Source of the DNA: Litomosoides sigmodontis
Lineage: Eukaryota > Nematoda > Chromadorea > Rhabditida > Onchocercidae
Reading direction: 5' to 3'
DNA: 64,000 nucleotides
NCBI GenBank assembly: GCA_963070105.1
Contig: OY718805.1
Location: 6,630,001 to 6,694,000, forward strand
Of this stretch, positions 22,191-35,619 are shown piece after piece. The position numbers and the translations under genes are program-made. The notes under the pieces are model-generated. The model saw only the letters and a program-made list of their open reading frames with translations. It was not told where the DNA came from and made no database searches. Numbering within the stretch: the first letter of the stretch is position 1; each line of letters begins with the position of its first letter.

Positions 22191-25100
22191 TCAGAATATT
22201 GCAACTTGTAAAAGCAATAAAGTCACTGCAGCGAGACCAACCGCCACTGCGGGAGATGCCTTTGTTTCAAATTCGTCCGGGTTGAAAGTTGTTTTCTTCG
22301 ATTTTGTATCCTGACATAACTGCAAAAGGTTTCAATCGATATTTCTAAAGTTTGGCAAATCTGTCAGGAAAATCAACTCAATTTCCAACATCCCCTCAAA
22401 AAATGTCTATCCACAGTCCACTTTTTTATGCACTGGAACTCTTGATAAGGCTAAACCTTATTTTCACTTCCTGGATAATAAGCAATTCCACTTTTGCGAA
22501 ATTCCTTGTAATTGCAAAAACCATTGGAATCCATGTTTTCTGAACAATCTGAATGCAAAATTATGGCGCTCATGAATTGGCGTCATTAGACAGGAAAAAT
22601 TATATGGAGATTTTTTTCATGATATTTAAAAAAATAAATAATAAAGAGATACTAACGATCAAGCAGATTAGTGATGTCTTCTAACTGCTCCTCCATAAAA
22701 TTACGATGATAATACACCTGGAATTTTGAAGCTGACTAAATGGCCCAATATAAATAAGAAAGACTAAATGACCCAATCAAAATGCGGCGTAGAAATTTGT
22801 TTCAGCTCTAAATGTGATTTATTTTTTCACTTATTTCTATCAAAACTAGTAATTGTTGACTTTGTTATGCTGCACAAATCATCAAAATTTTAAAATCGTC
22901 TTTAAATTCTCTTTCGTGAAATCCTCCGTAAACTTCATATTAAAAGATAGCGGAAAAAAGTACTTTCAATCCAAACCCATTTGTAGTATGCCAAAGTTCA
23001 AAGAACATGGCAGCGGAGTACTTTGGATATCCACCGCTAGCCAGGATTTTCTGTTTACTGTCCATCGCACACATTAGTGCTGCTAACGTTGTGTCGTGCT
23101 GTAAGACGGTACATGAGATTTCCAAATTAACAAAGAGGCAAACGTCACTGACGTGATACGGAAGTTTTTTTCACAAACGATGATCTAAGCGAATTGTACG
23201 TTAAGTTCAACTTCTCTTCTGTGAATAAGTGACTGGCAGAAGGACCAGCTTATCCCAGCGAAAAACTGTGGAACAAACGATTTCGCCATTTACCTAAGAT
23301 TTCAAGACTAGTCTGGAGAGCTCTTCTTAACTTCTCACATCCATTCTCAATTCATTAACATTTCCCTTCCTACATGTCGCCTAACATCAAAATTCGAAGG
23401 TTCAGCTCTTTTTTTTTCTAGTCAGATATTTTTGCCGTGGACGAAGGCCTATTTTAGCAACTCCAGTCTATTGTGTTTGATACAATGATTATTAATACCT
23501 GATGTACTTACCTGAGGTACTTTTGTTGTCAGAGCAAGTAGATGACTGACAGGTTTACGAGAAAAGGATTTTTGACCTGCATGTTTTTTTAATTTTAGCA
23601 TGACATAGAGATCAAGAGCGCAAAGTTTAACTTACTGCCGAATATGCGTAATATTTGAGGCTCCTCATCCACGTACAATTTGGACTTTTCTGGTTTTCGG
23701 ATTTCAAGCAGTGTAGCTATAATTCAAAGGATCAAATATAAATTACTAGTCTTTAGAAGTTAAATAACATTTTTGAATAAAGTCTACGATTGAACTATTA
23801 AAAAATAAGAATTGGATTGCACAGAGATAATTATTTCAACCTTCAAGTCGAAGTGATTCAGCATTGACCAAAGGATACTACCACCTCGAATTTTTCCAAT
23901 TTCGTACTTGAAATCAATGCCATCGAATGGTTGTAAATCTAAAATTCCCGGAATTTTTTTTGGCGTAAATATTCAAGCGATCACTCAGTTCTATGCAAAA
24001 CAACTTACTTAAGCCATTTTCATAATTCTGAATTGCATTATTTAGCTGTTCCAAACGGTTGTACAGGATATCATCAACAGGTAGATTGAATGCGTGTACT
24101 TTCTGAAATGTTCCTTTTTTTTTGGTTGGATTAGATTTCTTCTATCACCTATGCAGACCAACCTCGCAGTAGAACGTATCTGCGCAGTACCACACGTCCT
24201 TTAATGATAACGACTGCTCGCATATTGTTTCCAGTTCTTTTAAAACTTCCTGAAAATCTAAGTAAGACAAGGCTAATCGTACAATCTTATTTATCATAAC
24301 ATATTTAGAAAGTAAAAACTATAATTTAAGAGTAAAATACACTGCAAAACTTCTTTAATGATGATATTTCTTTACCGTATAATTCTCCGCTAAAATTTTC
24401 CATTCAGGTGTACGTTGCATCATTCCTGAGAGCCATTCCTGTCGTGGACAATTTGCATCAGGATTCCCTACCTAGAATTTTAATATTATTCTTTTTTTGT
24501 TATTCACTCATTGGAATTTAAAAATTTTTAAGTCTTATTACAAGAGATTCACCATTGCTTATAGGACTAGAAATGGGACAAATGAAATATGCGCTAACAT
24601 AATCAGTTTCATCAGGAACGGTATGTACCGGAACAGCAACAAAACCTCTCGGCCATTCTGTTGCGTTCGGAAAATCGATGCCAATACGGCCATTCTCAGA
24701 TGGATTGTTGTAAAAGCCAATAAAATTTGCTATAGCACTCATCAAAGTTCTATTCACGTCTGTTGAACGTACGTATATCTAAAGTAAGGTCCCAAATATG
24801 ACAAATTTGAAAGTTGCACTAATTTATTAATATTCCTTTAAAGGTTGCCGAGGGTAACTATAACGGAGTGGCTTTTCTATTCTGAACCTTTTATCCATTC
24901 TTTGTTCTTTCTCTCTTCACTTCCCTTCCTTCTTATCATATCCTTCTTTTATGGAACAAACATCGCGCTTTCCAAACCAAAATATTCGATAAGTTAGCAC
25001 AAAGAATGCATCAGTGATATACCTCACGTGCATTGTAATATGGACTGAGAAAGTTGAGTAAGGTGACGTAACGGCTGTAAATCATCTTTCCCAACTTAAC

Positions 25101-26032
25101 ATGCTGCATCATTCCTTCCTGTAAAATTATATTTTTATCATCAAAATTGGTAAGCATTGTTGCAGCAACCTTTTTCCCTCAATCCAATCTCATTTGTCAT
25201 CCTCGCCTTTCCAGTTCGCTGTGACCAGGCTTTCCGTTCCTGACTTCTTGCAAGGAAAGAAAAAGGCAATTTTGTGATAAATGCTATTTTGGCATCTTTT
25301 TTTAAATTATATTTTGATTGGAATTAAGCACCCTTATTTTTTTATTCTATCTACCGCTTAAGCCAGAGGACAATCAGAGCTTTTGCTGATTTGCACAAAT
25401 TGCTGAACGTTCCATCCACCTCCCTTTCAGATCTGTATGCTTAGTTTAAGAAAGGTAGGTAGGCAAATATAAACAAAAAAGGATGCTAAAGTCGATAGGT
25501 ACAAATTAGCAGTTTAACAGTATAACTCACTGCTGTAAGCTCTCCTTTTCCTTGAGGCCAGCGTTTTGCCTCTATCGGATGGCCTTTACATGATTTTATG
25601 GGTGAGCGGTCACCATGCCTCCAAATCTTAATATTAAAAAAAAAAACGATGGCGTGAAAATATGCTACGATTCCAAAATGTTAACTGCAACGAAGAAGGG
25701 AGGAAAAAAGGTGTCATTAACTTTGATTTGCAAATCTCATGAGAACCAAAGGAATGCGAAACTGCTACGTTAACTGACATCTATCGGTCCATATTCATGC
25801 TAAAATATTTTCTGATTCATTCCAAACCAGTCTACTTTCTTAGGTCATTTTTGATTCCAAAATGATCTATCTGCAACGTGACAGAATGGCACTCTTTTTC
25901 TACATCAAACGTTTATACGCTTATATTAAAAGCATTTCGACACGCAAAAGTTACCGCTTGAAGAAACAGTAGCTTATCAGCCGTTACAACGAAAAGAATT
26001 GCAAGAACAATTATCAGCTGGATGTTGTACAT
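22191..26032 (-). CDS. Histidine acid phosphatase, secreted or GPI-anchored
   Basis: This is a branch-2 histidine phosphatase that hydrolyses phosphomonoesters at acid pH; C. elegans has a large pho family. Thirteen exons: 25955-26032, 25531-25626, 25023-25118, 24599-24778, 24376-24471, 24163-24249, 24009-24102, 23841-23938, 23636-23716, 22964-23098, 22657-22717, 22457-22539, 22191-22319. Phase closes to 437 residues. Residues 1-19 are a signal peptide (MYNIQLIIVLAILFVVTAD). The catalytic RHGDRSPIKSC lies near residue 30 and the acid/base HDTTLAALM near residue 300, so both halves of the active site are intact. Supporting motifs are VRSTDVNRTLMSA, GKIRGGSILWSML, and the late pattern C-YKEF-----YYPGSENKLC. 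The extreme C terminus is hydrophobic (SPAVAVGLAAVTLLLLQVAIF) with no cytoplasmic tail, which fits a GPI-attachment signal. The ATG is 6 nt below a TTCTAG acceptor. Confidence 0.95.
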
Positions 26033-28394
26033 TATAGCCTAGAAGTGACGTAGTCGTTGGATTGCGCTTCAAATTCTGTACTTCACGGATAAGAGGTAAG
26101 CTCCCGTTAAGGGAGAAATTGGTATTATTGGTGCCACTTGAGGCACAATTATTAAAAACAAACATTTCTTAGCACGCGCATCTTATAGAATAGCTTTATA
26201 AATTTAAAAGTCATTTGGTGATTTCCTTTTGAGAACAGATATGCACAGATTCCAAAAAGCTAAATGATTGGATTTGCTAATGGATGACACCTAACCGTTA
26301 GCTTTATTTTTGGCAGCTAACCCTGGAATATCGGTATTTAGGATGAAAAATTAAATTATCATTAGCCGTTATCAATTGAAATAAATGGCGTTTTTAACTT
26401 AAATTTGGCTAAAGGTTACAGCGTTTGTTATAATTGCTGTGAAATGCAAATACACCTCAAAAAATTATTCGGCTACTTCTTACCGCTGTGTTTATTGATG
26501 ACAAATAAAAAGATAAAAGTTAATATAAATACAAATTTCAAAATGTATCGAAAATAAGCATTAAAAGATGAAAAATTATCTGACGCAGTTAATTTTATTT
26601 AAATTTCGTGCATTTTTTTAATCGCACAGCGCAGCAATACATTTAAATTAATTGATTGAAATTATCTTAGTTTTCATTAAATTTCATCCAACTCTCTCGT
26701 AGTTAATAAGCGAAAAAACAGTTCAACATATTAGTCGACAACTAATCACAAAGGAAATAACTCGAAATGTTTATTGATATGGTAAAATTGTGCTTGTAGA
26801 CTGAATGTGGACCAATTTGTTTAATTTATTTTATTGACAATATCAAAGGTTTGAGCGCCAGCAGAATAAATACGTTCACGAGTAGATTATTGTTAAATGA
26901 ATCAAGTAGATTTTGAGTTAAAGTGATGGAAATTGAAGATCGCATTTGGAAAGAGTCATTCTTATACGGCTAAGCACAACACATCCCTCGTACGGATTTA
27001 AAGAAATCTTTTCATGCTTCTACGACAGATAATCGTTTTTAATTAAATAATTATGCTGGATATTTTGTAAACGCTGAGTCATATATATTGCGCCAGATGA
27101 CAATACCTATGTTAGCAGGAAGATGCAAAAAATGAATGTTAAATATTGTTTTAAAGGATGCTTTCTATCATAACTTTTTTAAATCTCACAAGTTGATGCT
27201 AAATAACCACTGAAAATGAATGGATTATTTGTTCACAGAAAAGGTGATCAAGAAAAGGTATTAAAGTCAAACGAAGAAAGTGGCGAGAGAAATATTTATT
27301 ACAAATATTCGTAAACAAGAACAAAGTGTAGTACATATGAAGTAAACTAAAGGTAAGTGCTACACATTGCTCAGTGATAAGCAAATAGGTCAAATTCGGA
27401 GTGCTTTCAATGACGTTATTGTGCCTAATTTATATAAAACCTCTCAAATATCCTAGAATGGAAAAAAAAATAATTATCAAATAGTATCACTTGTAAATCA
27501 ACAAGAGCAGAGAACTAAAAAAGATCACAGGTAATCTCGAATATCGCAGAAAGAAGATTACGAAAAATACAGTGAAAATGTACCGCGGTTAACAAATATA
27601 GCAAAACACTATTACCAGATAATGACAAAACATTTATACAAGAGTGACTTAGTTTAATTACATCTCATCACTTTATCCATTTAGTCAAAATACTCAAATT
27701 ACAACGCAAAAGCTATTTATAGGCGACATTTCATGAGCTGTATTCATTCGCATCAATATCACCTCAACTCCATGTCCTTTTCCTTCTTGAAGTGGAAATT
27801 TGAATAAATGAAGCAACACAAATAAAGGCTGACAGAAAATCTAAAAAGATCACACAAAAATATATTTAATATCAACACATCCATTCAGCTCAGATAATAA
27901 ATTAGTTTCCGAACTGCTGTAACTCAATAATTACTAATGATCGGAATAATTAACTTGTATGCTACGCTCCCAAAATTCTAACTGAAAAGGCTCCTTTGAC
28001 GAAAAGACTGGAAGGAAGACATCGAAATTATTTATCCAAACTATCTCAATTATCATATTACTGCATAAAATAACAGGACATAGCAAAAATCGATGGTTCT
28101 TTGCAATACGTTTGCATTATACCACCAAACAACTTTCAAAATTCTCATTAAATCTGGTTTCGCTCTTCTGAATTACCCTACAACATTGCTAACGCAACTA
28201 AAATATAAAAAACAAATGCTAAACAAGATCAACACTATCCGTAAAAGCGCTAACATTTGGCAGTGAAAATGAAATTAAACTTTTCATTTTCTTCCATTAT
28301 AAATTAGGAAAAAATAACTAGGTTCACAGTGATGCACCACCTGTATTTTTGAAATGAACTGAAGGAAAGTATAATGAACAGGAAACGGCGTATT
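26033..28394. other. Intergenic, 2.4 kb, no gene recognised
   Basis: Lies between the start of the acid phosphatase and the 3' end of the TPRKB homologue, both on the minus strand. It is strongly AT-rich with many poly-A and poly-T runs. It should include the acid phosphatase promoter on its left side. No conserved exon, repeat array or RNA gene seen. Confidence 0.5.
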
Positions 28395-30467
28395 TTAAAT
28401 ATAATCTTTGGTAGCAATTCGAGTTACTATTGCGTCGCTTATTGTTTCTTCATTGTATTCGGGTTCTTTAACTCTGTACACCTGAAAATTTTCGACTTTG
28501 AAAGTTTTATTTCAGATTTGGAAAAAATTGTTCCACTTTTGTTCTTTCGAAAACATCAAACCACAAAATGCAATTCTGTTTTCAAAGTTCTTTAAAACAC
28601 TTTCCACTTGCAAATAACAACAATATTTAAAAATAAGCATCATCTGTCTATTTTGGTAGTAGCATTTACGAACAGAGTATACCGACTTTTAACAAGAAAC
28701 CGTTTCATTTTCTTACATGTTTTTCAAACCTCTGCCAATTCAAAAATTATGGATGAAAAATACTGACTAGTCGATTTCTCTCGTTAGGATGTACATAAAC
28801 TCATTAGAAACGCTAAGAGCATAGAAGTGTTGCCGAAACACAATTTTAAGATAAAAACTTGCAAATCATCATCATTAAACCTGTTTAATGCGCTCGTAGT
28901 CGGCCATTTGAGTTAGCATGGACGTCGGAACTGGCTTACCATCAATTTTCTTTGCTACTTTAACCATTTTCTCACCACTTTCATCGTCAAATATACCGAC
29001 TAAAACGTTACGACTTTCTTCCGCAATACCAAATGTTATCAAAGATTCCAATATCTACAAATATTCGGTATCACAGTTTCAGAAATAAGCAGTACATGAC
29101 GATAAAATAGCACACTTTTCTACGCAAAGCACCCGTAGTATCGATAACAATACTTAAGTGGTGAGCGGTTTAAAAAATATAAAATTAGAAGTCTTTTAAA
29201 ATCCAGGAAAATCCAGGACCTTTGAGAAATGTTCTGCGAGTTCCAATCCACAGTCTTTGCTCAACTTTCTACCGGTTCAACCCTAACAGCTGCATTTTAA
29301 TAGGAATCAACACTGAAATGAAAGTAACACAACAACAACTTACATTCCGATCAGGTGACAATGAATATATCAATTCAGAATGAAGTGTCCGTGTTGAAAG
29401 TTGATTATGCGCAGCTTGATGAACCGCTTTATTTGCTGCTGCTAGAAGCGTGAAAACCTCCAGAACCTAGAAAAATACCAAACAAATAACAATCAATAAA
29501 ACAACATATCCTGCCATTTTTCAACACACAACACAACTTTGAAACTCTACATTTTGATATCAAAACGTTTTTATAGCAGACAAGCGCAACAGCGAATATT
29601 TCTGCCGACAACTTGTACATAGTGCAGATAGTAAATTCCCAAAGTGTATAATATGGATGTCTTATTTACATGAAGCAAATAGAACCGTCGCTAAGCACGT
29701 TCATCAAATTGAAACACAGCCACCACAACCATGATAAGAAGTGGTTGGATTCAGAAGAGAGAGTTTTCACATAAGCTATCAGTATTGAGTAGTGGAAAAT
29801 TAGTGTAGGAGGAAAATAGAAGGGGAATTAGTGCATTCACAAATTTATTCGACTGACAGCAACAACGTCGACTAGCAAAATGTAGAAGACGAGTTCCATA
29901 AAGTTTAATGGCAGCTTAGTAAGAAGACAACAGCATCTCGACATTAGGAATACGTTTTTTTTCGAAGTATTAGGAATAGGAATATGCTTTTTACGGTGGT
30001 ATTAGGATCTAAGTAATCAATTACTCAATAAACAACCACTAAACTTTACATATGTTCTTATACTGTGTCTGCTAATTACCATGTCATTTCGATTTTTCTC
30101 GGTAATGAATGCTTTTACAGGTCCTATTGGCTATTAAAAGACGTTTATCGGACTTATTATTCTCATTCATCAGTTCAAAACAGTAACATTACTGAATCAG
30201 TAAAAACCTTTATAGCCATTTGGTGTAGAATTTTTCCAAATTCCGTCAAGCCGAACAAATTTAACCATCCAATTTAAGTTCGATTCGACTAGCCCTTACC
30301 AGTTCAGGTCTAATCAAAGCAGCATCGATTGATCCATCTACCAGTGCTTGTCTTAGTTCTGAAGCATTCTTGACATCGGCAAACAAACAAACCCGGAAAA
30401 ATCGCTTCTGCGTAGTGTCGTACGGATCAGGCTGAAGTTCGAACAATCGCGAGGTGCCTGATTTCAT
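28395..30467 (-). CDS. tprkb: TPRKB/Cgi121 homologue, KEOPS complex subunit
   Basis: Cgi121 is the tRNA-recruiting subunit of KEOPS, which binds the Bud32/TP53RK kinase and supports N6-threonylcarbamoyl (t6A) modification of tRNA position 37. Four exons, 30300-30467, 29344-29466, 28881-29054 and 28395-28481, give 183 residues (human TPRKB 175). Diagnostic segments are VCLFADVKNASELRQALVDG, IDAALIRPEL, FTLLAAANKAVHQA, TRTLHSELIYSLSPDRN, LVGIFDD, and the C-terminal DAIVTRIATKDYI, which matches the DAIICRMSTKD end of TPRKB. All junctions are GT..AG and in phase. The ATG lies 13 nt below a GAGTTTTAG acceptor (exon start 30480), a probable spliced-leader site. The N terminus is extended by about 15 residues relative to vertebrates. 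I see no other KEOPS gene nearby. Confidence 0.95.
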
Positions 30468-31869
30468 TCTCTTGTTTCCCCTAAAACTCAAAATTATATA
30501 GTCAGACTGCTATCGCAACGAAATTGAAATTAACAAAAAACTGATGCTTCATTGAAATTGAAATAAAACAAGAAGGTGGAGCTGCTGGCTAATGATGAAA
30601 TCCAATTAGATGATAAATTCGACATTCGGAGTAGAATACTCAACACTCTTCGCCTCCCACTCGATATCTTGCAAAAACACATTCTCCATATTCCAGATTT
30701 CTCATATTGACATCCGAACCCGTCGTGCATGCGCAGCATGAGAGCCGAACAGCAGTTACTCAAGGAATTCCACGTGTATAGATTGTTTTCGTCGAGACAG
30801 AAGGAACAACAGTGAACGAGAATGCACTCTTTGTAGAGGATTAGTAATGCAGAGATTGTAAAGTAAATGGACAGGTAAAGATTGAGGGCGCTAGAGATAA
30901 CGATTAAATAGCGTTGAAGAGGAGGTGGAAGAAGAAATGAAGAGCTTTGCTTTCATTGAGAACATGTAGCCTGTGAAGGTATTGAAGTTAGAAGTTGATA
31001 TTCGAAAGTTTTCAAGTGAAAAAAAAATACTTGAAGTTGCTTGGAATGGATGATATAAGGAGAAATCAAAAATTAGTGGCTTCTTCAAAATCCCTCCATT
31101 AATATCTACATTTCGTGCCTTCACTAGCCAAGTGTTAGCTGCTTGAGCTTCGGTAGAGGAAGGAAAATGAAAGGCAGGATAGAATGTACCTTAGAACCTA
31201 GAACTGTAATACATTCATGAAACAAAGGCAAAGCTGAAAGCAGTTGGAAAAATAAATTTAAAGAAAAATCTTGTTGATGTTCGCCACGCGATATACGCAT
31301 GTGACAACCAGACAAACGTATCACAGTAGCTATTGCTGATGTACTAAGACTTTAGAAGATTTCTTACCTTATAACAAGTGACATCGTTCCGTTACAAAAT
31401 AAAATAGATATCAGTAACAGGAAATATTGAGGGAATATTGTTCTCCAGTAAGTGTTTTAAAATACACCATTCCGTTGTCATTTGCAAAGTTTAACCGCTT
31501 CCTCTTTTATTGGATGATCTTTGCGAATATGAACTGAAATTAATAATACCACTTGCCTTCGAATAGACACATTGTAAATGTTACGGAAGCAGTTCGCAGA
31601 AAGAGAAGAGAAAAAACTATTGAAGGAAGGAATGGAGAGAAGTTTTCGGAACAGCAAGCTTGTTGACTGATTTTTTTCATGCGTCGCTTAAGTTTGCAAA
31701 CAGTGTTGAAATTTTCACACTTTTGCAGAAACATTCCTACGACTGCTCGATCTCTTATAGCATTTATGAGAAAATAGTTGTGACATTTCAAAGCACTCAA
31801 AGAAGTTAAAACAAACTACATCGCTGCCTTCACTCACACTAAACACATAAAACATTCGCAAAATGTTTG

Positions 31870-31922
31870 AGCGGATGACATTTGTTCAAGAAAACAGTAT
31901 GAATGAACAGATGTCATCTGCC
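31870..31922 (+). ncRNA. Weak candidate structured RNA hairpin
   Basis: GCGGATGACATTTGTTC (31871-31887) pairs with GAACAGATGTCATCTGC (31905-31921), giving about 17 bp including two G-U wobbles on the plus strand, with a 17-nt loop. It is shorter and less convincing than the hairpin at 9000-9051 and could be a chance inverted repeat. Confidence 0.25.
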
Positions 31923-32298
31923 AATAGCTATCGAATCATTGAGAGCGCGCAGTTCTATAGAGTGAAAATTGCCATCCACATAGCCGCAATCCGATCATCA
32001 GAGAGGACAACATACTGCTCTACCACACATCTCGATCTCTTAGGATGAGATTATCATGGCTTCACTGGTCTATCGCTTCGAGCACGCGAAATGGCGCATG
32101 CTGCTATAATTGATTTGGTTCCTTTGTTCTTCAACATGCTACGAGCGTCACTTAATTGCTGTTGATCGTTGATAGCCTTGGAACGGTGTTGCATGGGACA
32201 ACTAACTACAGCTACAATTTAATTGCTTTCGATCTCTAATCAAATAAGCTTTCGCTGTTTACGCAAATAGACAAGCTGAGCAATTGTCTCCCAATCTT

Positions 32299-32429
<131 letters not shown>

Positions 32430-35400
32430 CTTAAAAGGACGATTTGTTGTGATGGAAAAACTTCGAGCGCTCGTTTTTTTCACTTAATAGCGTTAATTTA
32501 CTGAATAAAGAGATATGAAAATGAAAGTGATGCATATTTCATAGTCTCTTTTAAAAAACTCGCTGGTTTAAGTTAAAGCAATGAGATGCTCGGATGTACT
32601 CATCAAAATGATGAATAGTAGGAAAATTTCAACTGAATTAGAAAACCTCAAAGAAAGTGACCAAAATTTATAAGATGGAAGGAAGTAGTTGTGTTTTGTG
32701 GTAGCCATCAAGTGCACACCATATGGTATGATGCAAGGGAAAGGCTGCACAGTGCAATAGGACAATAAGTGAAGAAAGTTGATTCGCACCGTTCGTTTGT
32801 GCAAATTTACGATAGATACATTTCAAAACAAAAAAAAATTAATATTTGCTGAAGTTAAATATCATTTTCTCTTCCCAAACACTTCTCCCAGTCCATCCTT
32901 TCTCATCCCTATGGTTGATGAAATTAAGCGTGGAGTAATCTAACGTCTGTACTTAAGGCAACTTTGATGCAGCAAAGGGGTAGCCTATTTTTAGTACACA
33001 TGCAAGAAGTAGACGAAGCAGAAGTAATTTCAATGGAAAAGAGGAAGGTTGCTAAACAAAAAAAAGTGCAAAATTGATTATTTTCAAATAAAACTTGCAA
33101 AAGTGGCGGAAACTTCATGAATTATTAATCGAAGTGCATGATCGAAGGATTTTCCTGTCCCAAGTGAGGCTTGTCAAATTACCCAGCACATGCAACTAAC
33201 TATTCATTATTTTGAGAGGTACTGCAAAGAGGATCTTTTTTTTGAAGCATTCAGCATCATTTCATTCAAAAATTAGGGTTATACACTGAGAACTCGTCAC
33301 TTGCTCTTCCTCTAGCCATGTTTGTCAGTGCAGTGCAGAGGAGTCCACCGTGCCTAAAAATGTCAAGAAAAAGAACGATTCGTTCAATTGCTCTGTGCAC
33401 TAGCTTAATTCTTATAGTATTGATTGGGTGATGAAAGTGAGGAGGAAAAGCGCCCTTCGAAATTTTCCGATGCATAAGGCTAATGCATCCATCGTTGTCA
33501 GAGAGAGGATGATTGCGAGAATAAGGTAAGAGGACTGCACCGAAGTCAAGGAGCAGATGTTCTGAACTCACTTCCACCGAAGATCTGCATGCTTTAGTGT
33601 TGACTGTGAGAGGGAGATTGAGTGATTACATTCGACCAGTCCAAATCTTCTCAGTCCAAAAAGACACTGTAATATCGGTCACTTATAATGAATCTCATAC
33701 ATATACGTGGGAATAAATCTCCAAACCATCTGAACAAATAATTCCAATTTAACTCATCCACGTGTAGCACATGACTTATTCATTCCAGGGTAGGGAAGGT
33801 ATTTTTCGTTTCATTTTTCACTATTATCTTTGCAGTGTGGAGGATGGTGTTTGATAATGAAAACAGCCAATTATACTACTTCCTTCCTCCCTTATTTCCA
33901 CATTCTTTAAAATACATCCCAACAAAAAAGTAAATAAAGATTGATGATTTCAATTCAAATCGAAATGCAGCAGAAACAGACGGGCGCTTGTTTACAATCA
34001 CAATCACAATAATTGAAGTCCTAATCATTTCAAGTGTCTTGATCCCTACATAGAGAAGACCGGTTATCAGCCTTCCGAACTGGTAAAAAAAACAACATTT
34101 TTGAGAATACAACTGACTGTAGCAGCAACTTTGCCGCTTCCACTTTTTCAATTCATCAAGTTTCACAACCTTATCAGTATTTAATTAAAAAAAAAAACAT
34201 ATTTTACCATAACATGAAAGACTTGAAAATGGAATCGTAAAATACTCGCTTAAATTGAAATATTATTTCGGATTATTCGCTTTCACTCCTACCAATCATT
34301 CATTCATATGCGACCGAGAACTTTAAGAATTATCCATCAGAATTCGTGGTACTTTCTCTTTTGCAAGGAATTCGGAGATACAAAAGACAAAGCATACACA
34401 ACAACTTACCTGTCTTTCAGCACTTCAACCATTTGTTCATGCCTTGTCTTCTATTTTGCCCCTATTCAGAAGCTACTGTTTGATCAGTTTCTTTCAACGA
34501 AACAGTTTTATGTTTCTCGGATTTACCTTTCTGAAAAGTTTCAGTGTTTCTAAGTGAAACGAAATGGAAAATCATAGCAGTGCATTTGGACTTTAAAGCA
34601 ACTTGCTGAAAGATTACCGAAAAGTTTTTTCTGTGAATTCCAAAAGACTAAGAAACATTAACAGTCTACTTCTCTCACGACGTATCTTCTGTAGCTATGC
34701 ATTCTCAAAAGCTTTTAAAACTAACGCATTCCAACAGTTCCGTTTAGTAATGCCAACTGTGTAAATTACTCCATTTCGATCGGCGGAAACGTGCAAAAGA
34801 TTCGGCGGAAAGTAAGAGTGTTGTGTTCATCGCTACCATAATGATATTTTCATTGTTTTAATTAGTAAAAACTACAGAATTGAAGAATTTCATGTTAAAA
34901 TTACTGCATTCTTCCAAATGTCAGATGATCCAATCTCTTAGAAACATATTAACCCAACCAATTTCTTGTACCTTCTCACTTTTCTCCAATTTAAATCTTC
35001 GATTATGTGCCATTATTTTCAAATTCACATTATCCATTTTTTAATAAATTTCCAGCTAATTTACCACTTCACTCTTATTAATTAATATAATTAACTTGGG
35101 AAAAATAAATTCATTTCACTCTTATTACTTGAAACGTATTTATTTTTCAAAAGCTAAATTGCATTAAATGATACGCTAATGCAACTATAAAAAACTGCAA
35201 CACAAGAAAATTTCCAATTAACCTATCTCATTAGAAAAAACATCTACGTCGAGGTATCGGAAGGTTGTGAGAAAAACGGCAAAACAGCAAAACTGACTTC
35301 ACACTATCAATACTTGGTGAGCTGAGCTGGAATGAAAGCTTCATAGAAGCTATCTGTCACAGACTTAAAAGACCTTACCGCCTTGGAGGACCTGTCTAAC

Positions 35401-35551
35401 GCATTGCGTCACCTACGTATGTATTGGCACATTTGTCATCATGGACAGACATGCACTCATGCCCCAATTATGTAGTGCATCACATGAAGGAGAGTTGTTC
35501 TGACTGGAATTGTTCATTTTGATTCAATACTTTGTGATGTCATAGGTGTAA

Positions 35552-35581
35552 TGTGTATGTGTGTGTGTATGTGTGTGTGCG

Positions 35582-35618
<37 letters not shown>
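35552..35618. repeat. (TG)n tract, interrupted
   Basis: TG dinucleotides interrupted by TATG and GCGTCG near 35560-35585, then about 16 clean TG units. A purine-pyrimidine alternating tract of this kind can adopt Z-DNA. No gene overlaps it. Confidence 0.9.

Positions 35619-35619
<1 letters not shown>

Noticed and set aside
33266..33577. 103-codon minus-strand open frame in the gene desert
   Set aside because: No family resemblance, no splice context, and its composition looks like chance translation.
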